Below, piece by piece: positions 9,655-18,110 of a stretch of 64,000 nt of DNA (positions are counted from its first letter, which is position 1; each line of letters starts with the position of its first letter). The notes below the pieces were generated by a model, which saw only the letters and a list, made by a program, of their open reading frames with translations, was not told where the DNA came from and did no database searches. Source of the stretch: Burkholderia ubonensis subsp. mesacidophila (GTDB lineage Bacteria; Pseudomonadota; Gammaproteobacteria; Burkholderiales; Burkholderiaceae); assembly GCF_002097715.1 (NCBI RefSeq), contig NZ_CP020738.1:558001-622000 (forward strand), in the 5' to 3' direction. A program made the translations under genes and the position numbers.

Positions 9655-9658
9655 CTGT

Positions 9659-9925
9659 TCATCGCGGAATCTCGGGGAACGCGGCGCGGATCTTGAGGAA
9701 GAAGTACTCCTCGTCGCGGTACCCGTAAGCCCGACGTTTGATGACCTTGATGGTGTTGTTGATGCCTTCGACGACGCTGGTATTGAGCGGATGGCGGCAG
9801 CGGGCCACGATTCCGTGCCAGTAATCCTGCAAGCGCTCGGCGAACTTTTGCAGGGCGGCGATCCCGCTTTGCTGGGCCATTTCCACGTCGATCATGCGGC
9901 CCCTTATCTGGAGGCGTCAAAGAAG
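9659..9925 (-). pseudogene. ISL3-family transposase C-terminal remnant
   Basis: The minus strand encodes about 78 residues ending in IRAAFPEIPR that match the C-terminal end of ISL3-family DDE transposases: RCRHPLNTSVVEGINNTIKV and RAYGYRDEEYFFLK are the family's highly conserved closing motifs, including its last catalytic Glu region. A stop lies only a few codons upstream of the recognisable part, and no upstream transposase sequence was found, so this is a 5'-truncated remnant. It borders the HTH/Fic cassette and marks this interval as a past insertion site. No terminal inverted repeats were identified. Confidence 0.8.
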
Positions 9926-9980
9926 GCCCTGCGCCACGCAATGGCCGATCTCGGTGAGGTATTCGAAGACGGTTGATTGT

Positions 9981-9999
9981 TGTCCCCGATGGGGATATA
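9981..9999. promoter_or_regulatory. Palindromic operator candidate upstream of HTH gene
   Basis: TGTCCCCGATGGGGATATA: an imperfect inverted repeat (CCCC..GGGG core) 40 bp before the HTH start. The same box, in perfect form, recurs at 10269-10285 in front of the Fic gene. Probably bound by the HTH protein encoded between the two copies. Confidence 0.55.
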
Positions 10000-10039
10000 A
10001 AATTGCAAATGAATTTGACCGATAAAGAGACGCTTGACA

Positions 10040-10267
10040 ATGAAGGAAGATCTCGTGGCACTCCCCCAGCAGGAACTGTTGCGCGTGGCGATGGATCGGC
10101 TGGGCATGACGCGGGCGGAGTTCGCGGCGCGGCTGAGTATCGCCGTTCGCACGCTGGACAAGTGGCTTCTGCCGGACGGCTCCTCTGACGCACGCACAAT
10201 GCCCGATATGGGCCGATCGTACGTGCTTGAAATCCTGCAATGGCAGAAGAAGCGAAAGTCGTCTTGA
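10040..10267 (+). CDS. Small helix-turn-helix regulator upstream of Fic
   Basis: A 75-residue protein. The segment GMTRAEFAARLSIAVRTLDK is a typical HTH (helix, turn, recognition helix), and the C-terminal tail is basic (QWQKKRKSS). The start chosen is the ATG at 10040, with AAAGAGA upstream; a TTG two codons earlier is possible. It lies 55 bp before the Fic gene and is flanked by two copies of a TCCCC(A/G)-TGGGGATA palindrome, so it is the probable repressor of itself and of Fic. Family members occur as lone HTH proteins; whether this one also neutralises Fic is not shown by the sequence. Confidence 0.7.
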   Translation: MKEDLVALPQQELLRVAMDRLGMTRAEFAARLSIAVRTLDKWLLPDGSSDARTMPDMGRSYVLEILQWQKKRKSS

Positions 10268-10268
10268 T

Positions 10269-10285
10269 TATCCCCATTGGGGATA
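10269..10285. promoter_or_regulatory. Perfect palindromic operator candidate upstream of Fic gene
   Basis: TATCCCCATTGGGGATA is a perfect 8+1+8 inverted repeat, directly followed by an AT-rich TATATTTT stretch. It sits 38 bp before the Fic start and matches the box at 9981. The position suggests control of a Fic-specific promoter. Confidence 0.6.
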
Positions 10286-10322
10286 TATATTTTCCCTCAA
10301 TTAACCTCGCTTTGAGGGGCAA

Positions 10323-11123
10323 ATGCCGAATCAAACCGCCGCGCTGCTGAACACGATCGACGCCGACAAGGCGACGCTTGACGCTGCGCGCCCGCTGCCG
10401 CAGCACACGGTTGCCTCGCTGCGCGAAAAGCTGTTGCTGGAATGGACGTATCACTCGAACGCGATCGAGGGCAACACGCTGACGCTGCGTGAGACGAAGG
10501 TGGTGCTCGAAGGCATCACGGTCGGTGGCAAGTCCCTTCGCGAGCACTTCGAGGCGACGAACCATCGCGATGCGATTGTCTATGTCGAAGACATCGTGTC
10601 GAAGGCGGAAGTGCTGTCGGAATGGCAGATCCGCAACATCCACAGTCTCGTGCTGAAAGGCATCGACGCTGAAGAGGCGGGCCGGTATTGCCGCGAGAAC
10701 GTCGTGATCGCGGGCGCGAGCACGACGCCGCCTGACTTCATGCATCTGCCTGCCGATATGGCCGCGCTGATCGACTGGTGCGAGAAGGCCGGAGGCATGC
10801 ATTCGGTCGAGCGGGCGGCGGAGCTACACACGCGATTCGTGAAGATCCACCCGTTCATCGATGGCAACGGGCGAACGGGACGGCTGCTGCTCAACTTCGA
10901 GTTGATGAAGGCGGGCTATCCGCCCGCGATCATCCGCAAAGAGGATCGGCTTGCCTACTACGACTCGCTCGACAAAGCCTGCGTCAGCGGCGATTACGGC
11001 GACATCACGCGCCTAGTCGCCGAATCAGTGCAGCGCTCGCTCGACACGTATCTCGACGTGCTCGGGCTGCGTCACGCCCCCGCACCGGATACGGCTCCGC
11101 CGCCGCCGGGTTTTCGGATGTGA
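10323..11123 (+). CDS. Fic family protein (predicted AMPylase, class II)
   Basis: A 266-residue Fic-domain enzyme. The catalytic motif HPFIDGNGRTGR is complete at residues 176-187 (His176 catalytic; Gly/Asn/Arg for nucleotide), so AMP transfer from ATP to a protein hydroxyl is plausible. An inhibitory motif S-N-A-I-E-G lies N-terminal at residues 45-50, with Glu49 as the autoinhibitory glutamate, which places it in class II where inhibition is within the same chain. The C-terminus is Pro-rich. Upstream is a small HTH gene and a private palindrome. Fic proteins can act as toxins or regulators; no separate FicA-type antitoxin is seen. Confidence 0.88.
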   Translation: MPNQTAALLNTIDADKATLDAARPLPQHTVASLREKLLLEWTYHSNAIEGNTLTLRETKVVLEGITVGGKSLREHFEATNHRDAIVYVEDIVSKAEVLSEWQIRNIHSLVLKGIDAEEAGRYCRENVVIAGASTTPPDFMHLPADMAALIDWCEKAGGMHSVERAAELHTRFVKIHPFIDGNGRTGRLLLNFELMKAGYPPAIIRKEDRLAYYDSLDKACVSGDYGDITRLVAESVQRSLDTYLDVLGLRHAPAPDTAPPPPGFRM

Positions 11124-11144
11124 CTGAGGAAACCAAGGAAAACG

Positions 11145-11357
11145 ATGAGCATTGAGATTCCAACGCTTGCGCCGTGCCCTAAATGCAACGAGCGCGAGCA
11201 AATTTCGGCGGCACTACATCCCGGCACCTCGTACGTGCAATGCGATGTTTGCCGCCACATCGGCCCTGAGCTAATGCCGAAGCGAGATATGACGAGACAG
11301 CAACGTCAAGAGCTTCTGGCGGCTGTGATACGTGCGTGGAACAGCTTGCCGCGCTGA
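11145..11357 (+). CDS. Lar-like (restriction alleviation) zinc-ribbon protein
   Basis: A 70-residue protein with two cysteine pairs, CPKCNE and CDVC, spaced as a zinc ribbon, and a closing AVIRAWNSLPR that matches the conserved W-N end of the Lar restriction-alleviation family found in phages and plasmids. The start ATG follows an AAGGAAAACG Shine-Dalgarno, 21 bp after the Fic stop, so it is probably cotranscribed with Fic. Lar relieves type I restriction in the Rac prophage. The function here is inferred from resemblance only, and a generic zinc-ribbon protein is possible. Confidence 0.6.
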   Translation: MSIEIPTLAPCPKCNEREQISAALHPGTSYVQCDVCRHIGPELMPKRDMTRQQRQELLAAVIRAWNSLPR

Positions 11358-11452
11358 ACAAGGAAAACGCCTGGGAGAAACTCATTCCCCATTGATCGTC
11401 TCTTCTCTATCGGCCCGACTACCTGTCAGATCAAGTTCCGGCTAATACAGCC

Positions 11453-12151
11453 TTACTCATGCGCATGCTTCAGCATGGATTTGAGTTGTTCCAGCAGACT
11501 TTTCGCGTGCGCCATGAAACGGGCGTCGGCAGTATCGACATCGCCGGCACGGGAAAGGTTGCCGGCCATCGCAAGATAAGCGCTTGCGGGGCTGCCCTCG
11601 CGGCCAACACCCGCTTGCGAAGGCGCGCCCTGCGGCGAGATGGCGTCGCCACCGATCGCTGGATTCCCGCTCGCCGTTCCCGTCACTGCCGCCGAAGCCT
11701 CCGGCGACGCGGCATTGACGCCTGCGGCGGCCCCTGATGCGGCGTCACTCGCCGCCGCCATGCCGTTCGCGTTCGCGGCGTCTCCCGACACGGTTGGGGA
11801 ATCAACGGACATGTCGCCACCCAGCGCCTTTCCCGCAGCCTGGTATTGCTCGACGAGGCCTTTCACCTCTTTGATCATCTCCGCGAGCTGCTTGGGCGAC
11901 AGCCCCAACATTGCCAGCTGTCGCAGCATGTCCTCAAGCTCTTCCAGGCGCTTGCGCGCATACTCCTTCGCGCTTTGCGCCGACGACCGCCCAATGTCGC
12001 TCAATGCCACACGAACCTGCTCATTCCGCTTGAGCAAGTCCCGGAGGGAACGCTCCGCGCTCGTCGAGCCGTCTGAGTTCTTGGAACCTTCACGCTCGCG
12101 AGCGGGGTAAGCGTAGGCGCTGCTGGAATAGTTGGTGGCCTTGATCGTCAT
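11453..12151 (-). CDS. Hypothetical protein with coiled coil and Ala-rich linker
   Basis: A 232-residue protein I do not recognise. Residues about 30-115 are strongly helical and charged (AKEYARKRLEELEDMLRQL, then SPKQLAEMIKEVKGLVEQYQ), suggesting a coiled coil. Residues about 120-195 are a low-complexity Ala/Gly/Ser segment, and a short helix (FMAHAKSLLEQLKSMLKHAH) closes the chain. No signal peptide or membrane segment is visible. Coding is supported by the strong codon bias on the minus strand. It stands alone, with an AT-rich region upstream that probably holds its promoter. Confidence 0.7.
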   Translation of the reverse strand: MTIKATNYSSSAYAYPAREREGSKNSDGSTSAERSLRDLLKRNEQVRVALSDIGRSSAQSAKEYARKRLEELEDMLRQLAMLGLSPKQLAEMIKEVKGLVEQYQAAGKALGGDMSVDSPTVSGDAANANGMAAASDAASGAAAGVNAASPEASAAVTGTASGNPAIGGDAISPQGAPSQAGVGREGSPASAYLAMAGNLSRAGDVDTADARFMAHAKSLLEQLKSMLKHAHE

Positions 12152-12456
12152 GGAACCCTCGGCATTGGCGGCGGCACAGGACGGACAACGCGAAGCCAGC
12201 CACCGCGATTATGAATGTATTTTGTAATGTTCATTAACGGCAGCAAACAGTTCGGGTTTAGGGGCAACGCACGTTTCCCCGATTTTCAAAATTGATTCGG
12301 GGGCGCCGGCGCTTCGAGCCGGTACTCGCACTCAAGATTGCCGGCCACGCTGCCGATACACAGGGTTACGCAAACAATCAGAAGCCAGTCGCACGGCCGG
12401 ATGACCACCCGGGCCGGGCCGACACGCGCACCTGCACGAATCCGGGGAACCGTCAC
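12152..12456. other. Intergenic region between divergent genes
   Basis: About 305 bp with no gene. The part from 12205 to 12295 is clearly more AT-rich than its surroundings (TATTTTGTAATGTTCATTAA around 12216) and is a likely place for divergent promoters serving the hypothetical gene and the Hsp70 operon. No clear inverted repeat or CIRCE was found. Confidence 0.4.
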
Positions 12457-14166
12457 ATGTCTCACATCGTTGGAATCGACCTGGGCACAACCAACAGCCT
12501 GATCGCCGTCTGGCGGGAGGACCGGGCCGAACTCATTCCGAATGCGCTCGGCGATGCCCTCACGCCGTCGTGCGTATCGGTCGATGCGGACGGTTCGATG
12601 CTGGTCGGCCGGCCCGCGCTCGAGCGCCGCAGCACGCATCCGGAACGCACCGCAGCCAGTTTCAAGCGCTACATGGGCACGGAGCGGAAACTTCATCTGG
12701 CCGATCGCTTCTTCCGGCCGGAGGAACTGTCGTCGCTGATCCTGAAGTCGCTGAAGGCCGACGCCGAGGCATGGTTGAATGAGCCGGTGACGGAAGCCGT
12801 GATCGCGGTGCCGGCCTACTTCAACGACGCCCAGCGCAAGGCGACCAGGATCGCGGGCGAGCTGGCCGGCCTCAAGGTGTTGCGGCTCGTCAACGAGCCG
12901 ACGGCCGCGGCGCTTGCGTACAGCGTGCATCAGCGCGACGGCGAACGGAAATTCCTGATCTTCGACCTGGGCGGCGGCACGTTCGACGTGTCGGTGCTCG
13001 ATTTCTTCGAAGGTGTGATGGAGGTGCGCGCCAGTACGGGCGACAACTTCCTGGGCGGCGACGACTTCACGCAGGCGCTGTGCGAGCTGTTCTGCCGCAA
13101 GCGCGGGATCGAGCCGAGCGCGCTCTCGGCGGCCGACACGCAGCGGCTGTGGCGTCAGGTCGAGGGCGCGAAGCGGCGCCTGACCCAGAGCGACAACGGG
13201 CGCGTCACGCTGGAGCTGCGTGTCGACGAGGTCGATCATGCGGTCGAGGTCGGGGCCGAGGAGGTCGATCGTGCGTTCGAGCCGCTGCTGGACAAACTGC
13301 GCAAGCCGGTCGAGCGCGCGCTCCGGGACGCGAAGATTCCGCTCGGCGAGCTCGACGAGATCATCCTGGTCGGCGGCGCGACTCGCATGCCGGCGGTTCG
13401 CCGGCTCGTGTCGCGGATGTTCTCCCGCCTGCCGGCGGGCCATCTGAATCCGGACGAGGTCGTCGCGCTGGGGGCTGCGGTGCAGGCGGGGCTTGTCGGC
13501 CGTCATGCCGCGCTCGACGAAATGGTGATGACCGACGTCGCGCCGTACAGCCTCGGCATCGACACGTCGATCCAGATCGGCGCGGACGATTTTTCCGGCG
13601 GCCACTTCCTGCCGATCATCGAGCGCAATACGATCGTTCCGGTGAGCCGCGAACAGCAGATCGTGACGATCCGCGATCGCCAGCAGTTCCTGAGCATCAA
13701 GGTGTTTCAAGGCGAAGCGCGCCTGACCCGCGACAACATCGCGCTCGGCGAACTGAAACTCGAGGTGCCGCTCAAGCCGGCCGGCCAGGCCGGCGCAAAC
13801 GTCCGCTTCACGTACGACGTGAGCGGCGTGCTCGAAGTTCAGGCAACTGCATTTCCGGACGGCGTGACGCGGACGATCGTCATCGAGGAGAACCCGGGCG
13901 TCATGTCCGCCGACGAAATCGCACGCTGCTTCGCGGCCCTGGCGTCGCTGAAGATCCACCCGCGCGAGCAGATCGAGAATCGCACCGTGCTGGCGCGGGC
14001 CGACCGGATCTACGAGGAATTGCTCGGCGAGCCGCGCCGCTATCTCGCGGCGCAGATCGCGCGTTTCCAGGCGCTGCTCGAACGGCAGGCGACCGACGAG
14101 ATTCCCCGGGTGCGGCGGGAGTTGAGCACCGTGCTCGACCAGATCGAAGCGCAATTCACCCTTTGA
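12457..14166 (+). CDS. hscC: Hsp70-family chaperone, HscC type
   Basis: A 569-residue Hsp70 homologue, the length of E. coli HscC and shorter than DnaK. Nucleotide-binding-domain signatures are complete: [14 protein letters not shown] (phosphate 1), [16 protein letters not shown] (phosphate 2) and [13 protein letters not shown] (adenosine). The substrate-binding part is short ([18 protein letters not shown]), and the lid is reduced, as in HscC. The start is the ATG at 12457 ([10 protein letters not shown]); upstream in-frame sequence is not Hsp70-like. The J-domain partner gene begins 13 bp downstream, the same order as hscC and its DnaJ-like partners in enterobacteria. Confidence 0.9.
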   Translation: MSHIVGIDLGTTNSLIAVWREDRAELIPNALGDALTPSCVSVDADGSMLVGRPALERRSTHPERTAASFKRYMGTERKLHLADRFFRPEELSSLILKSLKADAEAWLNEPVTEAVIAVPAYFNDAQRKATRIAGELAGLKVLRLVNEPTAAALAYSVHQRDGERKFLIFDLGGGTFDVSVLDFFEGVMEVRASTGDNFLGGDDFTQALCELFCRKRGIEPSALSAADTQRLWRQVEGAKRRLTQSDNGRVTLELRVDEVDHAVEVGAEEVDRAFEPLLDKLRKPVERALRDAKIPLGELDEIILVGGATRMPAVRRLVSRMFSRLPAGHLNPDEVVALGAAVQAGLVGRHAALDEMVMTDVAPYSLGIDTSIQIGADDFSGGHFLPIIERNTIVPVSREQQIVTIRDRQQFLSIKVFQGEARLTRDNIALGELKLEVPLKPAGQAGANVRFTYDVSGVLEVQATAFPDGVTRTIVIEENPGVMSADEIARCFAALASLKIHPREQIENRTVLARADRIYEELLGEPRRYLAAQIARFQALLERQATDEIPRVRRELSTVLDQIEAQFTL

Positions 14167-14179
14167 GCCGGGAGTCCGC

Positions 14180-15875
14180 ATGAATGCATGGCCCTGGAGT
14201 GTCCTCGAGATCGACGAGGGCTCGGACGAGCGTGCGGTGCGCCGCGCGTATGCACGGGCATTGAAGCAGCGCCGGGCAGACGAGGATCCTGAAGCGTTTC
14301 AGGCATTGCGCGGCGCCTACGAGCATGCGTTGCTGCTGGCTCGCAACGCGGCCGCCGACGAGACGGTCGCGCTGGTCGAAACGGATGGCCCGCAGCCGGA
14401 TCGGCAACCCGAGGACATTGCGCAGCGTATCGACGCCGACGCCGTCGGGCAGGCCGCCGCGCAGGCGCTGCCGATGCAGTCGATGCCGCCGCCGGCTCAG
14501 GCGCCGGATCCGGCCGCCGAGGCCGCCCGGATCTGGGACGCGTTTTCCGCCGATCCCGGCAACGTGACGTCGCGGCGTGCGATCACGGCGCTGTTCGCGT
14601 CGGCGGTCAGTATCGCGCTGCGCGACGAGCTCGAATGGGCGGCGCTGATGTACTGCCTGCGCGACGACATTCCGGCCGACAGCCGCAGCGATATGGCGGG
14701 AAGGCGCCGGACATCTGATGCAGCGCAATGCGTTCCTCGCGCGCCAGGCGCTGTCCAGGATCTTCGCGGACGAAGAGCATGCGGAAGCCCGACGGCATTT
14801 CCCGGTGGCCGTCGACTTGCTGGAGCGTCCGCAGCCGGCCATGACCCGAGCGCTGCTGCTGCTCGCCGACCGCAAGCGCCATCGCGAGATGGAGGCGCTG
14901 CTGTTCGCGCTGCAGGCGCACTTCGTCAATGCCCGGAACCTGCGGTTCGACGGCGAGCGGATCGCGTTCTGGCGAGGCGCGTGCATGCGGCGGACGAAGG
15001 TGATCCGGCTGTGCGTCACGGTGCCGGTGCTTGGCCTGTGGTGCGGGCTGCTGTTAGCCGGCGGGTTGGCCAGGATGGGCGTGCTGGGCGCCGCCCCGGC
15101 GTGGGGCGGGCTGCAAGGGTCGATCATGGGTGCGGCCGCGCTATTGACGATGCTCGTCTATGGCGTTGCCGAGTTCGGCGCGCCGACGCTGTCGGCGCGC
15201 TGGCGTCGCGTTGCGCGCGAGCGTGCCGTCGTCCGGTATGGCTGGATCGCACTCTGGGTCGCGGCGAGTTGCGCGGCCTATGCGGATGCACGAATCGGCA
15301 TCGTGACGTCGGTCGCGCTGTTGGCGCTGGCCGCCGCAACCGTCTGGGCCGTCGCCGTGCATGGCTGGCCGCGGCTGCTGGGCCTCGCGGCCCTTTGCGC
15401 CTGTGCGGCGTCTGGATTCGGGTTCTTCGGATACTACGTGCGCGTCGCGAGCGGACCGTGGCAGGTGCCGATCGCGCAGGGCGTGCTGTACGGTATCTTC
15501 GCGGGCTTCGTGGAAGGCGAGCTGCGTGCGATCGTCGAGCGGCGGCGCGGCTTGCGTTTCGCGGCGATACTTGTCTGGTGCGCTGCCGGCGCGGCAACCG
15601 CGTTCATGCTGATGGGCATGGAACTGGCCGATTTCAGTTCCGCCTGGGCCGAGCCGACGTGGAGCATGTACGCATTGCTGATCGTTGCCGGCAGCCTGCT
15701 GGGCACGATGCGCTGGGGGCAACTGGCGGCGATTCTGCCTTCGGTCTTTCGAGGCTGGATGTATATCGTGTGGGTGATGCTGGCGTCGGTGAAACCGCCG
15801 TTTGCCGCGTTCGTCGTGCTTTGCCTGATGAGCTACTGGATCGTGCAGGCGCTGAAGCAAAGACGGGCGGAGTAG
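14180..15875 (+). pseudogene. DjlC/DjlB-like J-domain membrane protein, frameshifted
   Basis: Partner of HscC, apparently interrupted. The first frame (14180 to about 14690) encodes a divergent J domain, WSVLEIDEGSDERAVRRAYA, where the HPD triad reads RAD, as in the non-canonical DjlB/DjlC group, followed by a Pro/Ala linker. The sense sequence then moves to the next frame (about 14691-15875: IWREGAGHLMQRNAFLARQA), which has six or more hydrophobic segments and ends SYWIVQALKQRRAE. The two frames join near GCGATATGGCGG at 14688-14699; a lost AT from GATATATGG would explain it. Without the shift, the first frame reads 714 codons to 16324 in poor sequence. Either a recent pseudogene or a sequencing error. 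Confidence 0.75.
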
Positions 15876-16075
15876 ACATGGCGGGCCGGTCGCGATATTG
15901 CGTGCGATCGGGTTTCGCCGTCGGCGGACCGAAGCCCGGAGTCCGGCGCACGGATCGGGCCGCGTCCGTCGGGATGTCTCGGCCAGCAACTTGCACAGCT
16001 GGTCCAATGATCAGCGCTTCCCTAAGGCTGCACATCGCGACACAAACCACTTCAACGATGGTACGTCGTGCTGTA

Positions 16076-16435
16076 TCAGGCGGCGCGTTCAATTGCCTCG
16101 GTATCCCACCGACCGATCGTCATCGCCTCCGCCAACATCCCGAGGGTCAATGGAACACGCTCTGGCCGCCGATACTTCTTCGAGAACAGCCCAAGAAACG
16201 AACTGAGCAATTCCTGCCCCTCCGGGCCGAAATAACGATCGTAAGGAAATCCGTCTGCTTGCACGCCGAACGTAGTCGCCCATTTGTCGATGAATTCGAC
16301 GGCATCAAGGCCGGTAAGACCTAGGTCATCTTCGAGTCGCGATGATGGCTCAAGTTTGAGCTGACCGCCGAACAACGGGCGCCCCAGTTCCTCACGCGCA
16401 AACACCTCGAGCCGATTCCACGTATCGTTTGTCAT
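16076..16435 (-). CDS. DUF1493 family protein
   Basis: A 119-residue cytoplasmic protein matching the DUF1493 family, which resembles an acyl-carrier fold: the SRLEDDLGLTGLDAVEFID segment is like the region around a carrier-protein attachment site, but has Thr-Gly-Leu-Asp rather than the D-S-L of true carriers. The start chosen is the ATG at 16435 (MTNDTWNRLEVF). It begins 2 bp after the stop of the STM2901-like gene, so the two are translationally coupled. The same gene pair occurs in Salmonella near pathogenicity-island sequences. Function unknown. Confidence 0.75.
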   Translation of the reverse strand: MTNDTWNRLEVFAREELGRPLFGGQLKLEPSSRLEDDLGLTGLDAVEFIDKWATTFGVQADGFPYDRYFGPEGQELLSSFLGLFSKKYRRPERVPLTLGMLAEAMTIGRWDTEAIERAA

Positions 16436-16437
16436 CG

Positions 16438-16869
16438 TTAGAACACTCTGTCTTCTGGTTTGGCAATGGCGTTGTAGGCCCGCACCGTATTCAACATGAT
16501 CATACTGGCGTCGACAGCAAGAAATACCTCTCCAACAACAGGGATTGTCCGACCTACCCACGCCCCAAGGTTTCGCGTGAACGCCATGCGCACGCCCCTT
16601 ACGCCCACCGTCATGATCATCGGCAGACGTACGCGTAGTTGGATGGGCAGCAGCTTCCGGGCAGCCATCGACGCGACTGATGTTCCCTTGGTTGCACCGG
16701 CAAACTTGCCTGGCGCCGGGACATCCGCTTGGCCAAGTAAAACTGCCGACGCGGCTGCAAGGTCATCGAATCCGAGCCGCTTCTGCGTCTGATCGACTGC
16801 GATTGAAAAGAATAAATCGACCGGCTTCAAGTCCCGGTGTTGACCATACGCATAGATGTTTTTCGACAT
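16438..16869 (-). CDS. STM2901 family protein
   Basis: A 143-residue protein recognised as STM2901-like from LGFDDLAAASAVLLGQADVP, the KFAGATKGTSVASMAARKLLP segment that this family shares, and a C-terminal hydrophobic stretch (GRTIPVVGEVFLAVDASMIM) followed by RAYNAIAKPEDRVF. The C-terminal part is hydrophobic enough for one or two membrane segments. It is the first gene of a two-gene operon with DUF1493. The region upstream (16870-17000) is AT-rich for this genome, a sign of horizontal acquisition. Molecular role unknown. Confidence 0.75.
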   Translation of the reverse strand: MSKNIYAYGQHRDLKPVDLFFSIAVDQTQKRLGFDDLAAASAVLLGQADVPAPGKFAGATKGTSVASMAARKLLPIQLRVRLPMIMTVGVRGVRMAFTRNLGAWVGRTIPVVGEVFLAVDASMIMLNTVRAYNAIAKPEDRVF

Positions 16870-17427
16870 GTGGCCCTCAGGTATTTTTTATGAGAAAGCG
16901 AGATTATCAGAATCAAGCGGACTAGCTTGCCAAAAGGCAGGCAATTGCGACAGCATGTCATGCACTGTTTATAGAGTTTTTTCTCCTCTTGTCGATACTA
17001 AACATAAGCAGACAAAAAGGGCTCGACATGGAAACGCCGTATGGATTGGACCCATTTGGTTCGACGCGACTTTTGGCCATCCTGTCTCGCCACTCGTTTC
17101 TCTGGAAGACGCTGTCGCCTTGTGGCCGGAATTCGCAACATCAGTCTTGTGTCGCGCCCGTCCCTATACCCTTCAGCCAATCCCGATCAACGCCGCGTTT
17201 CTGAGATGCCAGCGCAGCTAAACTGGTTCCGAAGCTTTGCTTCTCGACCGTCGGATGTTGAATTGAGAACCCTTTGCGCCCGTGGTCGGAAAAATCGTCT
17301 TGCTCGACTTCGACAAGACGCAGCGAAGGGGCGAGAAGGGAATTCACGGCAGCAAAAAAGCGCGGGCCGTATGGGCGGCAACCCATACGACCCGCTGACC
17401 ACAACCAACTCTCCAGAGGAGTTAATC
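16870..17427. other. AT-rich intergenic region between accessory genes
   Basis: About 560 bp without a convincing gene. The first 130 bp is the most AT-rich sequence nearby and probably holds the promoter of the STM2901/DUF1493 operon. The segment 17040-17360 has open frames on both strands, but none has a recognisable product. A long frame runs into the SymE-like gene from 17041, yet its first 129 codons look random. A strong hairpin at 17363-17394 is listed separately. Confidence 0.4.
17363..17394 (+). promoter_or_regulatory. Hairpin in the SymE-like leader
   Basis: Inverted repeat with stem GTATGGG/CCCATAC (17369-17375 and 17382-17388), loop CGGCAA, and an outer CGGG/CCCG pair separated by a 2-base internal loop. 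It ends 21 bp before the AGAGGAG Shine-Dalgarno of the SymE-like gene, so it would lie in the mRNA leader and could affect translation or a paired antisense RNA. Confidence 0.45.
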
Positions 17428-17724
17428 ATGGCTGACGCTAATAGTAAGTCACGTCCAAAGAAGCGTAAACCGCGCAAGCCGAGCACCGTGCTTGCGATGA
17501 TCCTCCGCAGCACGCCTGACCGGCCCAAGAGTGGCTGGCCGTACATGCCGTGGATGAGCGTCATCGATGCGCACTTCAAGCTGTTCGGATTCGAACCGGG
17601 GGATCGCGTCTTCCTCGACATCAATCACAAGACCCGGCAAATCAACATCACGCCTGACTACAGCCAGCTTGCGCAGCGAGAGCAGCCATACCATCAGCCT
17701 GTCGAACGAGCGGAAACTGCATAA
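17428..17724 (+). CDS. SymE-like type I toxin family protein
   Basis: A 98-residue protein whose C-terminal half fits the SymE toxin/AbrB-like fold: WPYMPWMSVIDAHFKLFGFE, then GDRVFLDINHKTRQINITPD, the two-strand swapped-hairpin pattern seen as 'LxGxWLxxAGFxxGxxV' in SymE. The N-terminus is Lys/Arg/Pro-rich (SRPKKRKPRKPS), suited to nucleic acid binding. The start is the ATG at 17428 with a strong AGAGGAG. E. coli SymE is an SOS-induced endoribonuclease-like toxin controlled by the antisense RNA SymR. No LexA box was recognised here, and an antisense promoter cannot be asserted. Confidence 0.7.
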   Translation: MADANSKSRPKKRKPRKPSTVLAMILRSTPDRPKSGWPYMPWMSVIDAHFKLFGFEPGDRVFLDINHKTRQINITPDYSQLAQREQPYHQPVERAETA

Positions 17725-18110
17725 ACAACAAGGACCGCTTCGTGCGGTCCTTGCCGCTGGATTGCCGGTTTTGGCACGAACGCGACTGACCACCGGGGCG
17801 TTATCGCCCTGGCCCTTGCTTCGGATGTTGCGCTGCGTGTCGGCCGTCACCTTTAACAACTGTCATGGTCGCGAGGGCCTTGAAGCTGCAATGCGCATGG
17901 CGAAACAATCGGATGGACTCGATGAACGGCAGAGCATGGGCTTTCCAACGATTCCCGCCGCTCCCCATTTGATGACCAAACCGCAAGACATAGTGCATAG
18001 ATATCGTTTGCGGCAGCCTTAACGGCTGCCGACAATCTGGGCTTGAATTTTGCCACCGGCGCGTCGAAAGCGCACCGACGGCCGCCATTCGCCACCGAGC
18101 CCACGACGAC
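17725..18110. other. Intergenic region with two hairpins
   Basis: About 385 bp without a gene. It contains the terminator at 17730-17752 and a second perfect 8-bp stem, CGGCAGCC/GGCTGCCG with loop TTAAC, at 18011-18031. The second lies 80 bp before the aminotransferase start and could terminate minus-strand or leader transcription. Otherwise nothing is recognisable. Confidence 0.4.
17730..17752 (+). terminator. Terminator hairpin after SymE-like gene
   Basis: Perfect 9-bp stem AAGGACCGC/GCGGTCCTT with loop TTCGT, beginning 6 bp past the stop codon and ending in a short T pair. It probably acts as an intrinsic terminator for the toxin gene, although the U-tract is minimal. Confidence 0.65.

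Noticed and set aside
9904..10240. Minus-strand frames extending the ISL3 transposase to the right
   Set aside because: They lack transposase motifs and a stop interrupts the transposase frame just upstream of 9925.
17041..17427. 129-codon N-terminal extension of the SymE-like protein
   Set aside because: The extension has no protein-like pattern, and a strong Shine-Dalgarno precedes the ATG at 17428.
18011..18031. 8-bp hairpin before the aminotransferase as a riboswitch
   Set aside because: Only a simple stem with no conserved riboswitch core; left as an unassigned hairpin.
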